Translations under genes and position numbers: made by a program
The notes under the pieces: generated by a model
Database searches by the model: none
What the model was told of the DNA's origin: nothing
What the model saw: only the letters and a program-made list of their open reading frames with translations
Part shown: positions 26,801-38,982 of the stretch, in pieces
Layout: each line of letters opens with the position of its first letter
Position numbering within the stretch: position 1 is the stretch's first letter
From: Ascaris suum
Taxonomy: Eukaryota > Nematoda > Chromadorea > Rhabditida > Ascarididae
Direction: 5' to 3'
Assembly: GCA_013433145.1 (NCBI GenBank)
Contig: CM024172.1
Coordinates: 9,076,053-9,140,052 of the forward strand
Length of the DNA stretch: 64,000 bases

Positions 26801-29800
26801 TTTCTGACGTTTTCAGTGTGTTTCAGTCAGTGATTTGCTTTCGGGTTGGGGGAAGGGGGGGGGATAGGCGCATTGGGAGCGAAGGTGTTGAAAGCCTTTA
26901 TGCCCACCTAACAGATATTATGGTTATCTACAGGGTTCTGAGAATGATAGGAGAAAGCAATTTTTACCTGATCCAATGCAGTTCGAATGAAGTTGTTTGT
27001 TTGTTTTTTTTAAATAGCAGATTTGTTTGAGCTTTTCATAAATTGAACTGTGGCCATCGAAGTATAGCTCTAGCTCAACTTTTCTGCCAGCCTAAGTTTT
27101 TGTGAAGGCATAAAATCGATTGTTTACCATTTTCTTATACTTGAGAGGTTCTTGGAAAACAGACATTCGCAGGTCAGTGAACTTTAGACGTCAGGATTCA
27201 TGTCGCCGTGAAAGTCGCTATTTTGGCGCTCAAGCGCTCGTTGATGCTGGTATTATCCCAGTGTTGTTGTAGCAGGGAATTTCTGGTGATTGATGGTTTA
27301 TAAAATATAACCGCTGTTATGTGGTGTTTTGGGAACGATCTAATCATAGTGAGACCCAACTTTATCGAAAACGTATTCCAACACTTTTGCTTTTTGTGTT
27401 TTTCATTTAGGTCCAAAACGGTATATCCTTATCATGAGAGCTCTCTAAACAGTTCAAAAACCCATCCACTATTATCCGCATATGTGGAAGGTCGTTTTTA
27501 TTGGACCACTTTTCACGTCCTCAAAAGGCTTTTCAGTATGAGCTATTTCACCTCGCAAGCAAACAATAAGGGTTCTTACCTTCGCCATGTTCATTCCCAG
27601 TGAGCAGTCTTTTCTATTCCATCGGTTATTTCTTCTAGTATTCTCGAGGTCACCGTTTGCATAATGTATGACCTATCCCTTTTGTTCCTCTTTCAGATAA
27701 CACTTGTGATAGTTCTACTCTTTTCGAAGTTTTCGTTGCGTAAGGTTCGAGCAGATTCTTGCGTATAGAGGAGCAATCTTCGAATTGAAGATGCTCGGGA
27801 CTTGACCTTTTTTAAAGCATAGATTGACCGGTCGGAGCCACTCTGCCTCGGCGAAGTTATAATGAAACACTTTCTCAGTGTCTGTTTATGGGATATCAGT
27901 TGCTTTGCACAGGTCTTGTGGCAGACGCGCATCGTTCTCCGCCTTCCAGATTGTTCAAGTGCTTCGCGCGCAATCACGCTTAGTGTTTCGTCCTTTCTTT
28001 TAACTCGATGTTTTCAAATGTGTGAATCATTTTTCCTGGTGAGACTGTTACGGGATTGCATTGGCGTTAACTTAACCCACTTGTTTTGTTAGAGTGAGTA
28101 TTGAATTGTTTTCATCGATCTTTGAAAGCCTGTGGATGACTTCTATGAGCATGAACTCCTTTCACGCGAGCAACCTTCACATGGAGGCGCAATTGAAATT
28201 TGTTACGGGCCAAAGCTATTCGATGGAAGCCGAGTTTCGCTTGCAGCTGAAGGGAGTCAGAACCGAGTTCAGTCGGTGAAGATTAACCGGAATTCCAGTT
28301 TCACATGGGAATCTGATCGGATGGTTACCATAACTAGAGACAAATGAGATTTTGGAAGGCGGTAACGATGCGTGTTTTGCTGTCTTTTGATGATTCGGCT
28401 TTAAGCAGGAGCTGCGCAAGTGCGTACATGTGATTGGATCGTGTAATGTTAGTAGATGTGATCAATTCTAGGGTGGCAGCCTGTCCAGTCGTCATCTGCT
28501 GCTAATTAGAGATATCCCTGACCTCATTTCCACACCTGTACGGATCGTCTGGCTGTACAGAGGTTGATAAAAGGAACTGGAAAGGTTTCTCGTTTTCTTT
28601 GGTCAGCCACCTAACCGCTACTAATTTCCTGAGTATGGGGTTTGTGTGGGCTGAATATGTAAGCAGCTGTGTAGTACAAAAGACCATGCTTATATAAGCA
28701 ACGGTCGTCCATATGCATTCTTTTCAATTATCATTGATACCTCCTTGCCTAATATATGAATTTAACAACAAGCTTTTTAAAGAAGAAAATGTCTCTGCAT
28801 CGAATCGAACAGACGGGTGTCACAGTGGAATTGCTGAACGGAAAACGCATCGAGGTAAGCTGTCGTTCGGATGCGGTTGCATCTGAAGTGGCTGACGTCG
28901 TTATGCGACATATCAATTTCAACGAGAACTCGTTCTTTGGGCTCACCGTTCTTAGAGGTCCATCTTCATTAGTTCTTATTACTTAACGATTATTTGTGAT
29001 TTTTTGCTTAAAAAACGCTTTTTAACTACTGTTTTTCCTTTAACAACAGATCTTCTTTCAATATCAGGCCCACGTATCTTCCTCTGTCGCAGTCCGGAAA
29101 ATATAGAATACCGGGTCTTCTGTTCAAAGGATTGCTATAGTTTTGGCTATAACTGTAAGCGTAAAAGAGAAGTCCCAGATTTTCTGTCCTCAGATTTGGT
29201 GGCGGGACTCGTTTCACCGCAGTCTCCTGTCAAATTGATTTGCCGTTTAGGCAATGTCTCCAACACAAATTCCGCAGCCGTTTTCGCCACGGGTTTGACA
29301 TTTACAGAAACAAAATCAAGAGCAAAAACGATAGTTGGGATTATCAATGGGTCGTATTTGTCCATCTCTCGTGCAAGTTTGCATCGCCATTCGGTTTTGC
29401 TAGATGAAAATTGTTTTGCTCCGCCTTCTTAATCTGCACTAACGGTTGGTGGCTACAATCTTTAAAAATGCCGTATCGTCGAGTTTAGGTATGTGTCGTG
29501 TGAGAAGGAACAAACAAATCTAAGCGTTTATTCTTGCCACATCTGCGAAAAATGTGTTCTATACTTGCTTTCGTATTAGATTAGAGTGTCTTATATTTTT
29601 ATCTTCCACAGTGTTTGCCTTTTCTTTCATTGAACGTCCTTCATAACATGAGGAAATGGTCTTTTTTTGAGATGGAGAGCACTTTTTCTTGGAGGATCAC
29701 CAACGATTGGAGAAGTTTGCACCGGCCGGTTGGAAGAATGCACATCAGCATGGATCAGTGCGGCATCCCTATGTGTTGCATTTGCGTTTCCGCTATTATC

Positions 29801-32800
29801 CAGCAACAATCGATTTCATAAAGTAAGCATTCTGCGGATAACTTGTTATCTTTTATGCTTCTTCCAAAAGTGATGGTTGGTATGTCACTATATAAGATAT
29901 TGTTGTTGTTAATGGCAATATTATTTGGCACTAAGACCGATCAATCAATCAAATGGTTCCAGTTAACAGTGTGCTGGTGAATATTGACAACAAATATATT
30001 TTGCAACGCAATTTTTCAACTTAGGAAAGAACTGCATTAGCATGACAACGGTGAAGATGTTTGGGAAATGTGTGACCGTTTACGAAAGGGGTTTTTTCGA
30101 GAGGATTAGTGAAATGATCTGAAATGTGCAGGGTGGGCATTACGTGGGGCTTGCTGGAGGTATTTCTCGGATTTGTTTAAGGAGGTATTATTTTGGGTAC
30201 CATGGAAACTTCTTGAATATTTTTTCCCATTGTTGTGGGTCGTAAATCGACATATCACATCGCAATGTGTAAATGAAAGACACGGTTGATGCTTTGTAAC
30301 GGAATAATGTTGAATTTCAGAACAGACGTCGTCTTGCATGAGCTCTATTTGCAACTGCGACGTGACGTTTTGGAGGATCGGTTGCAGCCGCCAAGAGATA
30401 CGGTGTTCGAGTTAGCAGCACTCGCTCTGCAAGCCGAATTTTCCGATCGCCCCAATCCGGCCATTGTTGATTACTTCCAACTCGAGCATTATTTACCTCG
30501 GGTATTAGTCTGTTGAATTATTCACCAAGATTGCTAATTTCTTGAAGTGTAGGAATCGAGAAGATTTCTCATTGGTGTTGTAGTAGTCGTGTTTCCCTAC
30601 TCAATCGGCTAAAATATTTCGTTTTCATGAAGCGAATAGGACGATGATTCCTGCGGCTTGGAACAATGTTGTTAGTTGTTGAGCGAGTGAAGGCATTCAT
30701 TTTTTGTAAGCAGTATTTATCGGAAAGAGAGGAGGAATGGAGAGGATAAATTATTGCTCGCCTGTCTTTTATTTTTGCAATCTCTCATATATTTTTTGAC
30801 TTGCAGCGATCACGTGACAATAACGATGAACGGCGCATAATGACTGTTCTATCGGAATTACATAGCCATTATAGTGGCTTGAAGAGTCGAGAAGCCGAAA
30901 TGCAATATATTATGGTATGAATATATTTTTGAATGTTGCTTCTGCAAATGCGGAAGCACGAAAATATTGAGTGCGTGAAAATGAGTCATTTTCTCTTCAT
31001 GATACCTTTGGTGGAGAGTCATATCGGTGGAGGCGGGATGCGGGCCATTTCTCTGTAGATGCTTAGCTTTTTTTTCTCTTTATGTAGATGCTGTTCGATC
31101 GTTGTCACTGAACATCCTTAGTTATTGAATTTGCCATGCCGCCACGAGTTTTTCTAAATAAGGCTTGTTTATGCTGGTTTTTCGAGCGGCTTTATTACCG
31201 AAGTCTGCTGTTTGTTGGAAACTTCGTCCTGTGATGTTACATTTTTAGTCGGTCTTTACCAGTAATAAAATGTTTTACCGCTAGCGATGGTTATTCGACT
31301 TACAAAACGTTTTTTGAAGAACAAACGTATTTTTGCCCTGAGCACCTCTTGGTCTTTTGCGATAACTGTGGCCAAACGGCTGTCTTCTGCACTATGGAAA
31401 TAAGTAGACCGACGTTGCAGAGATGTCAAAGGTTGGCTGACTATGGAGGTCACTTTCATCGAGTCTACAAGTCAAAGCCATCTTCTAATCTCGGCAACAC
31501 TCCCCTCGGCGATCCACAAACGGGTACTGCCCAGTGGATTGGCATTTTGCCCCGAGGCATTGTTCAATATGAGGAACACAGGTTTCATTTCTCCCCTCTT
31601 GTTTGAACTGAGCAATTGAGGCAACGTACTGAATTTCGCTCAGTGCAGGGGACAGAACTGAATTCCTTTTTCAAAAAAAAATCACTCGAGGTTTCGCTTC
31701 CCTCGCCCATTTATCTGTCCAAAGTGCCCCCTATGTTGATGAAGCCAGCTTATTATGCGCGTGATAAATATCGAGAGTTGCACATTGTTTACCAGTATAC
31801 CAGTATAACTGAAGCTTGAATATTGTGATGGCGGTAGATCGTCTAGGTAAAGGCCGGCAGACGTATTAGGGTTCGACATTTCAATTAAGCCACTGAGGAA
31901 GCTTCGCAGATTTCATTGAGAAAACAAATCGACGATTACAATAATGTGTTTTGGCACATTTCTCCACTTTATTCCATTCGGCGGCAACATTGCCCCAAAC
32001 TGGTCATTTGCAGTCGTTATCTGCAGAATTCTAGCAAAAAGGGAGTTATGCTATGGCAGCCATCGTTTTGAAGTTTTAAGTTTTAAGTTGAGAGAAGCGA
32101 ATGATTCTACTGATGGAAGAAAAAACATTGCAAAAACAGAATGGGACGGTCATGATGGTTTTCGCTTTCAGAAAGTACAGCTGCGTGCTCTTCAAAGTTG
32201 CATGCTATGCATGGTAAAAAAACGACTCGGAATTTACTCATGGAAGATGATATTCGTTGTGCATACCTCTCGCATTGGTTAATTTTCGAAATGAGACGGA
32301 AAGAAAAATGTGTTAATCTTACGGTTTTGTCTTCGTAGCAATGAATGCCATACCGTTGAGAGCTTGTTATAGAGGAATGCGACAGCCAGTTGCCGAGCAT
32401 TTATGGCAAAATACGCAAACGTTGCAATTCGACAAGAAACGATTCGTCATTGTTTCTGAGGTGCATCAGCCACCTCAGAGTGTCTTCTATACCGATCACT
32501 ATACAAAGTACGTTCGCTATTCAATGAAATTGATAATAATAATGATTTTTGTTTTATTCACATCTTGACACTGGCCACTGTGCCGATAATATGCAGCTGC
32601 CGCATTTCACAGCTGATTACAGTTTCTTTCACCGATACCTGCTATAACTGTTGAGTGTAAGGAAGTTATGCTTCAAACACACTTCAAACAACTTCCATCG
32701 TTTGCCGTTCATGCGACTTTCTTCGGAGAATGGAAACCAAGACGAATGTATGCAAGGCGTCCATTTTGCCAGCTTCCAAAAATAGTGTCTTTTCTATCAG

Positions 32801-35800
32801 AGAAGATTCACGGAAGAGGGGTGATAAAGGGCGAACGATTCTCTTTCTTTTCAGAAGCGCTTACTTCGTTCGCTTCGCAGCATCTCAGCATCGCTTTATG
32901 ATAAAAATGCGACATTGGAATCAGACGTTGCAAAACGAGAGTACAATGAGGAATATGAAAGCACCCGATGTGGGAGCCGATACCGAGTATCAGCGAGCCG
33001 GTTCTCCTCTCGCCCAGGTGAATACTTCTTACATTAGTTCAAAAATGTCATTTGCTTGAGTTAATGAAGAGGAGAGGGTTTAAAGTCGGCAACAGAGGTC
33101 GATGACTTCTGCTTGAATGATCGCACGAACCGTTCTAACAAGGGAGCCACAACGGAGCTTTCCTTTGGAAAGACAGTATCACTTCGTCAGTACCCCATCT
33201 TATCAAAGTTTAGAATCTATGTTTACAAGGTCGACAAGGTTTAAATTTCCAACATTCGGCATCATGTAGTTTGACATCAAGGAAAGGTTCAACATTGTCT
33301 GTTGAATTCAGTCAAAGATTCTGGATTTTTAGAGGATTCTCTGTAGAATACGATCTCGATGTCTTCCTTAGTTGTGGTCAATGTGTGGAACGTGGAATTT
33401 CTGTGAGGGTTCTGCATTGATTCGTATGTGGGAAATGTTACAGAGATTGCACTTTTCGGGTCACTTCTTTTGCAGAACACATCTACGTTCTCTATATTGA
33501 ATGCTAGCTCTGATACCGAAGCAAAGTGTAATAACAAGCATTTTAAATGCTCACTCCCGTAGTGCATCTGTTACATGAGCGCAACGAAAGGGCAACGTTG
33601 ATGACAACGCATAAATCAGATCGGTACTACAGCATGCCCAGAGGAAACGTTGTTCTTGGGTTTGTGGCGTTTCGACTAGCTAAAACATCTTCTATTTCTC
33701 AGCGTTTGAGTCTGCACTTGTTCGGAGTGGTAGAGTCCGAACAATTTTACTTTCTAGGTGGAGGTCGAAATGCCCAGTTACATTGATTAAACTTCAAAAA
33801 GAACTTGAAAAGGTGTGACATCGAAGGGTAGGAGGTCAGACGATCGTACAATAAGAATTGCCAATACGTCGAAGTAAACAAATTCCAATTGCTGTAATAT
33901 TGAGGCTAAAAAGTGTATCTGGTGATGCTTAATGGAAAATAAAAAGGCGAAAATACAGCATTTGGCAAGCGGCAAGGGCAAAAGAACACCGCAGAGCGAA
34001 ATAAATGCCCCGGAGTTTGACCTCGAAAAGGCATCCGATATGTTCCCTAAGGTGTCGGCAAATAAACGACCATCCATGCAAATGAACGACACCTTCAGTA
34101 CGAATCGAAGGCGATCAGCAGAAGCTGCGAGCAATATTTCTTCGAGCGGTTGGTTGCTTTGTTCGCTTGGCATTGATTTGAAGTGCTCATCGGTCAAACT
34201 AAACTAATCTATCCATTGTATCTGAGGTGATAGATTGTGGAGCCGATGATGGTCTCATTTGCGAGCAGTCGTTTTCGCTTGAAGAGAGGCTTCGATTTCA
34301 TGAAACTATGGAAACGGAGTCCATTATTTAAGAAATTCGTTTGTTACAATTTTCCCTTTGTTTTAATGCCTCAGGTGACTGCGAAGGCACGAACGTATTT
34401 ATATTTCTTTGCTTTTTTTAGTCTAGAACGACGCTTATAATAGTCCATGATCCCTAAAAGCAGATTTGACGATGAAGTTCATTAGTGACTTTCGTTTGAA
34501 GCTGTCATTTATGAATCTTAGCTGCATCTTACAGAAAGTCCAAGTGATCGCCTGCGAGAGGCCAGCCCGGAGGACGATTCCTCGGAGTGCGGTGAGGGGT
34601 CGAGGTTCGAGGTGATATTGAAGAAGGATCCCAAAATAGGCCTCGGCTTGACACTGGTTGATGGCAATCTGAACGGCATCAAAGGAGTTTACGTCAAGTC
34701 GGTCACAGAGGGAGGTCCAGGGAAGAGAAATGTACTCATTAAATATTAGTCCAGATTCCATTATTTGTACTTAGGTGGATTCATGTAAAAGGAGCTCTAT
34801 CTTACTTTAGGGGTAGGTTGACTTTTCCCATGCGCAGGTAGGGCGTCGAAGAAGATTTTCATAACTCGGAGCGAGTTTTTGCAAGCGATTGCTTCAGCTG
34901 TTGGTTCATTTAAAAGAGGCTGATGGGAACAAGAATATATGCGGGTAGTGCTGATGCGTTATTGTTTTGCTGTTTATTCACCATTTTAGGTTAACTGGAT
35001 ATTTTCTACGATAATCTGTTTTCTCCAGTGACATCAAAGTTAGGGTTGAATACGACTGCGGTAGATAGTGATCATTGCACCAACTCTGGCTATTATTGTT
35101 AATGATGGAGAAGAAAAATTTGCATACGCGGTGGGGCAATTTCATGTAAATTTGAAGGGTGTGATGGTTGGCGATCGATTGATGAGTGTAAATGATGTAT
35201 CGCTGATTGGCAAGGATCGACACGCGACCGTGGATCTCGTAAGGCAGAGTGGCGAAGTAGTGCGACTAAGCATCTTTAGGTATTTGAACTTCTTACCTTG
35301 ATACCGATATCGACTAATCTTTTTGTTTGCTTTGGACGCATTAGGTACGCTCATAACGAAACAATATAAGGTGTTGACGCTAGTGCGTTCACTTATTGGT
35401 CAGGTAACGTCTCTAGGAACTTGGCTTATTCTTTGGATCCTCTTGAGCGCAAACTCACATCGCTAGTTTTGTATTTGAATATAGTTTGTAGAGAATATTT
35501 TCTGCGTTGAGTTTAAAGTGGTGTTTTGATGATCCGCCTTTGACCGTCAAAATTACAGCTAGTTGATTTGCCCACTAATTCCAAATTTACACTTTGCTCC
35601 TCATTCAACCGACTTTCAACTTCTGCTTTTGTTTCGAGGTTGGTGCGGTTTGTAAAATTGTCATTTGGATTCCTTGTTGTCTTTCCCAGGAAAATGATCC
35701 GTTGAGTTTGTCGGAATGTTTGTGTGTATTATATGGATGCACTAAATACTTGTGTGATTGTGTGCTCTCAACGAGATTTCAAAACGCCCCTCACAGGGAG

Positions 35801-38800
35801 CACTTTATTGTTTTCGGATGCCGGGCAAGATAGCGCAGTCTTGAATTGAGGTCCCCTGTTTAGGTTAGATGCGGTTTCAACGGCGCTAACGAGTACAAAG
35901 AAAAAAGAGGAGAACGGCGTTTCCACGCTAAACAACACCAGCTTTGCTTTCAAAAGTCCAGCTGCTCGTAAGTCTGCTTTTTATCGTTTGTGCTTATTTT
36001 CCGCTTATTAAAAACTCTTTTACATTTATTTTTATTCGCTGAATTTCCAGAGCCGTATTTTTATTAAGATAATTGAACGCCTCAACTTCTTGTCGTTTAA
36101 CAGATTGGAATTAGAGTTTCTCACATTGCTGCGTTTATTTGAATCAGTTCCTAGTGAAAATCGATCTTGATGAACTCAGAATTGGATAATAAATTAGTAT
36201 GACGTTTGAATTAATTTGGATTAATTGGGCATATTCGCCTATTTCCTCTTTCTTCTTTTTTTTTCTGGCTTGTGTAGCTTTTGAAGCCTGTTGGCTTTTC
36301 GATTGGAAGGAATGTCTTGGATGGAATTAAACGTAGATTTTTTAAGGACTGTGTCCTCCTTCGCTGTAAATGTAGATTTTCTTTTGCTTGTGGTTAGTTC
36401 GTCTTTGCATCTTATCCATGTTTTATTTGTACTATTTGTACTCAAGGTTTAAAAAAATGTTGAATCGTTGGACATTAAAATCGCTCTGAAGCTTCTTCTT
36501 GTAAGGTGCTGTTTATAGCTGCAACAACGCGCTCTCGAACCCCACCGCCTCCAAGAAAAGTGAATGCACCAAAGAAACGTCAGAGAGCAGTGAGTGATTT
36601 CGGTGCGGTTGGCGATGCCTTACCGGAACTAAACAGTGAGGACCTGCTGGCTAATATCAGGAAGGAGTCTAGGTGAGTATGTCGTGCATATAGTATATTT
36701 TCTTCTCTCATTCTCTACAGAACATACTGCAACGCCTGGAATGGGAGCATCCTTTGATGGGGAAGATTGTTGGCTGAAGAGTGATTAAAGCATGTCATTT
36801 ACACCAGCATTTTCTGTTCATATTCTTTCGGAGTAGGGTCTGCAAGAAGAAGCAAAGAAAGAAGAATTTGGGAGATTGATAAGAGCGCTTTTTAAGAGGA
36901 GAAGAGGATCCTTCTCCCCTCCCTCACTCGCATTTGCCTCTTTGGATGAGGAGGAGGGCGGGAAGTCTTCCTGCTTCGATAAATCCTTCCTTGCTTCCTC
37001 TTCATGCAGACTATTCTTCCGAAGGCGAGCTGAAAGTTCTGGTTTTTCATGCCAAGTTTTGTGTACATCGTTGTGCATCCTTTGAAATGAGCTGCTTTAT
37101 TGACAACGTTATGAGCACAAAGCAATGCCTGAAAGTTATTCAAAAGGTCCTTGATTGTTTTTTAATGCAGGATTGATAACAACGCTTAAATATCCCATCT
37201 GTAGAGCAATCAAACTCATGAGTGTAGTGGGAAAGAGGTCATCACTTTGCAGATTGAAAGCGTCTCCGCGGCGTGCAAATCGAGAGGATGGGGAACGAGG
37301 TGCCGACCTCAAACTGCCCGCCAGTTCCATGTATAAGTTCGAAGGGGTTGAGGACGATGAAAGCACTAATGGCAACGGCGATCCCACCTCTCTCGCTACG
37401 AGTGATAGTTATCACAACGACCGTCGAGTGCAAAATGGATGGTCCAGTTCGAACGGTGGCGTAGCGACACTTCGAGCATCCTCTGATGATGCCTGGATGA
37501 ATGGTCGTTCCAAGTGTGTGCCATTCTTCAACCTCATTTCTCCATCCTCCACCTTCAGTCTCCTCTTTCCGTTCTTTTTTTGATTATTTACTTTAAACCT
37601 GCCAGAGAAGTATACACCATTTTTCTCATTTCCTGATGCTGTGGATTTTGCAAACCATTTCCAGAATTTTACAGGACTTCGAATCTTGATTGGACTGACG
37701 ATTTGGAAGATTTGTCAGATGAGCGGCCAAGAGACATTGTCGCTGTGAGATTGGAACGCAACGAGAGCGGTAGTCTGGGTGTGCAGATTGCGTCAAGTGG
37801 TGGAGCCGTGTACATAAAGCAGCTCACCGCTGAGCCTGCCGTCTCCAATCCGGATATACACGTCGGCGATCGGCTTGTTTCAGTTGGTCTTCCTGACGTT
37901 TTTACCAGTCAAAAGATGATCAAATTATGAACATGCGCGAACACAACCGTTGAAACTGTATACAGTCGTCGTAGCAGAATCCTTTACCGACAGGCTTCTT
38001 TTGTGCATTGATGAGTGCGCGGTATTTTCGATGCAATATTTCGCGGCTGTGTATGAACCCTAAAAACAAAGCGTCGGTTTTTTTACTTGCTTGTTTGATG
38101 AGTCCGGTAAGTAATAAGTAGTGTATAACATAGACACGCTTGATTGGGGGAGGGTAATTTATTTCATTTTTACTCTTTTATAACCATTAAAGATGTCTTC
38201 TAAGGGAATAACTAGAAGCCAAATAGGTAACAATTTTTCCAGTGTTTCTTTCATCTCTCCTTTCGCAAGGTTTCATCGCTATTTGCGGCAGACCTCTATT
38301 GATATGTGTTGAATTTGTGTTTTTAAGGTAAATGGTGAACGATTAGACAATTTAACACATCAGCAAGTCGTGGCGTTACTAAGGAACGGAGGCAGTTCGG
38401 TAGTGCTTGGTCTACAGCGCTCAGCGGGAGAAACTGCTGACCCCATTGAGGAGAGTAATGAACAGACTATCACCGTTATCCTTGAAAAATCACCAACCGG
38501 CTCGTTGGGTCTCAGCTTAGCAAAGAAGACAGGATATGATGGTTGGTTTTTTGGAACGCTTAATGGGCCTAGCGCGCTTTTCATTTTTCTCGTTTGTATC
38601 TCAAAAGTTTTTTCCTCGATATATGGAAAATCGGTTCCATATTTTCACCATTCTTACAGTTATTTCTAGCTACTTTTTAGGGAAGAAACCGTAGAATTAA
38701 GAAGAAAGCATTGCTTCTGCTGGAATAAAGGTTTTTCTTTTCCTCTCGTTTTATTCCGTATAGTTATAAGTCAAGAACGCACTAATGATTTCAGGAATAT

Positions 38801-38982
38801 TCATTCGGATGATCGGCTCAGGTAGTGCTGCTGATGTGGATGGTACTCTACGTGTTGGTGATAAGATCTGGCAGGTGAATGGGCAACTTGTCAACAACTC
38901 CACACCTGGGGCAATTGTCGATTTACTGAAAAGTGCCAACAATCCAGTTGAGATTATTGTTAAACGAACTTTCTTTTCATGA
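11242..38982 (+). CDS. FRMPD2/PTPN13-like scaffold: KIND, FERM and three PDZ domains
   Basis: A 32-exon gene predicted to encode about 1,591 residues. Exons were chosen so that every junction keeps phase; the summed coding length of 4,776 bases is a multiple of three and ends in TGA at 38980-38982. Domain order is KIND (about residues 1-130), a linker rich in Asp, Glu, Ser and Pro (about 165-690), FERM (about 690-1020), PDZ1 (about 1133-1216), a linker, PDZ2 (about 1409-1489) and PDZ3 (about 1504-1589). This is the order in vertebrate FRMPD2 and the front part of PTPN13. No protein tyrosine phosphatase domain follows. Proteins of this family are non-enzymatic scaffolds at the plasma membrane and at junctions or polarity sites: FERM binds lipids and membrane proteins, PDZ domains bind C-terminal tails. 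The ATG follows a probable trans-splice acceptor. Exon coordinates are given in the domain entries. Extra or alternative exons in the long introns cannot be excluded. Confidence 0.85.
16265..16383 (+). other. Possible alternative exon (phase-incompatible)
   Basis: An open stretch preceded by CCAACAG and followed by a strong donor GA|GTAAGT reads RFVAYVDNERYTRLCQFGF in one frame. It is 119 bases long and would shift the frame of the following exon at 16469, which joins in phase directly to the exon ending at 16055. It was therefore left out of the main model. It could be a cassette exon that changes the frame, or a chance open stretch. Confidence 0.2.
18278..18283 (+). other. GC donor of a probable GC-AG intron
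   Basis: The exon ending at 18277 reads GAGAAG followed by GCGAGT, close to the consensus for GC-AG introns. No GT donor in this frame fits before the stop codon at about 18295. Joining 18277 to 18749 preserves phase 0 and the Ser/Pro-rich composition of the linker. Confidence 0.55.
20866..24225 (+). other. Large intron 13 (3.4 kb) of the scaffold gene
   Basis: The flanking exons join in phase 1. Several open stretches of 70 to 125 codons lie inside (for example 22384-22731 and 22989-23363 on the plus strand), but none resembles a family and none is bounded by splice sites of suitable phase. The sequence is AT-rich. I see no further structure. Confidence 0.5.
25106..25224. repeat. Diverged tandem repeat, period about 72 bases
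   Basis: Two units of about 46 bases begin at 25106 and 25178. Both start (T)TCGG and share positions such as ...TCGGTGAAATTCGTTTTCC and ...TAGTGAAATTGAGTTTTGG. A weaker third copy may precede them near 25034. On the minus strand the units give a repeated NFTxCxRS-like peptide. Identity is partial, so this is an old tandem duplication or part of a dispersed repeat. Confidence 0.45.
25791..26108 (-). pseudogene. Antisense fragment resembling the C-terminal part of a B3-type metallo-beta-lactamase-fold protein
   Basis: The minus strand is open for 105 codons from a stop at 26109-26111 to a TAG at the low-coordinate end. It contains FDDLSYTVRS, then SNYETIMEDF, then RRLPNSIFLSPHP. In subclass B3 metallo-beta-lactamases the matching segment runs from a (G/V)DSLT turn through a YxxxIEDY helix to LPCDxxLTPHP, whose last His binds zinc. 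The order and spacing agree. The zinc-binding HxHxDH segment was not found upstream on this strand, there is no ATG and no clear acceptor, so this looks like a lone exon or a decayed remnant. The comparison rests on recalled family features, not an alignment. It lies inside intron 15 of the scaffold gene, on the opposite strand. Confidence 0.3.
26289..26354. repeat. Short direct repeat CATCTCCTGCATGAGCT
   Basis: A 17-base unit CATCTCCTGCATGAGCT occurs twice within about 65 bases, with further partial copies (CATCTCCTGTA) between. It is a local slippage-type repeat inside intron 15. Confidence 0.6.
28129..33017 (+). other. FERM domain, exons 16-23 of the scaffold gene
   Basis: Exons 28129-28275 (pre-FERM), 28783-28957, 29672-29822, 30321-30501, 30807-30914, 31421-31581, 32373-32507 and 32855-33017. 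The F1 lobe begins with VTVELLNGKRIEVSCRSDA and continues into GEHFFLEDHQRLEKFAP. The F2 lobe includes LHELYLQLRRDVLEDRL and ends near CQRLADYGGHF. The F3 lobe has WIGILPRGIVQYEEHR, HLWQNTQTLQFDKKRFVIV and the closing helix AASQHRFMIKMRHWNQ. All three lobes are complete, so the domain should be able to bind membrane lipids or cytoplasmic tails. Every junction in this block keeps phase, which makes it the best-supported part of the model. Confidence 0.9.
33959..35279 (+). other. Post-FERM linker and PDZ1, exons 24-26 of the scaffold gene
   Basis: Exons 33959-34148, 34535-34731 and 35158-35279. Exon 24 is a Ser/Lys-rich linker; its 5' edge is uncertain (33947 or 33959). PDZ1 starts at FEVILKK, has the carboxylate-binding loop as IGLGLTL, then GVYVKSV, GDRLMSVNDVSL and the helix DRHATVDLVRQS. 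A His at the first position of that helix predicts class I ligands (S/T-x-hydrophobic). Confidence 0.85.
35864..37513 (+). other. Linker between PDZ1 and PDZ2, exons 27-29
   Basis: Exons 35864-35967, 36519-36672 and 37253-37513. The third could instead start at 37205, which adds 16 codons in frame. The sequence is low in complexity, with a Pro-rich stretch RSRTPPPPRKV, a basic patch APKKRQR and later Asn/Asp/Ser-rich sequence. No fold is recognised. The basic patch could be a nuclear localisation signal or a phospholipid-binding site; this is inference only. Confidence 0.65.
37675..38541 (+). other. PDZ2, exons 30-31 of the scaffold gene
   Basis: Exons 37675-37882 and 38328-38541. PDZ2 reads IVAVRLERNESGSLGVQIAS, with SLGVQ as the carboxylate-binding loop, then HVGDRLVSVNGERLDNL across the junction and THQQVVALLRNG for the binding helix. 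The His in the helix predicts class I ligands. The split falls between LVS and VNG, and joining at TCA|GTTGG to TTTTAAG|GTAAAT restores the canonical GDRLVSVNGE. Confidence 0.88.
38440..38982 (+). other. PDZ3 and C terminus, exons 31-32 of the scaffold gene
   Basis: PDZ3 begins in exon 31 with ITVILEKSPTGSLGLSLAK and continues in the last exon, 38795-38982, with GIFIRMIGSGSAADVDG, RVGDKIWQVNGQLVNN and PGAIVDLLKSA. The first position of the binding helix is Pro and not His, so class I preference is not expected. The protein stops about three residues after the last strand (KRTFFS then TGA). No phosphatase domain follows downstream. Confidence 0.88.

Larger units (their letters stand above)
24704..28128 (+). 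other. Large intron 15 (3.4 kb) of the scaffold gene
   Basis: The flanking exons join in phase 0. The intron contains degenerate repeats near 25106-25224, a short CATCTCCTG repeat near 26289-26348, and an antisense open stretch at 25791-26108 that resembles part of a metallo-beta-lactamase-fold protein. Missed phase-0 exons of the scaffold cannot be ruled out. Confidence 0.5.

Noticed and set aside
29004..29432. 142-codon plus-strand open frame
   Set aside because: Lies in the intron splitting the FERM F1 lobe; the flanking exons join exactly into the expected F1 sequence, so it is not coding in this gene.
33787..34197. 136-codon minus-strand open frame
   Set aside because: Shadow of the sense exon 33959-34148 of the scaffold gene.
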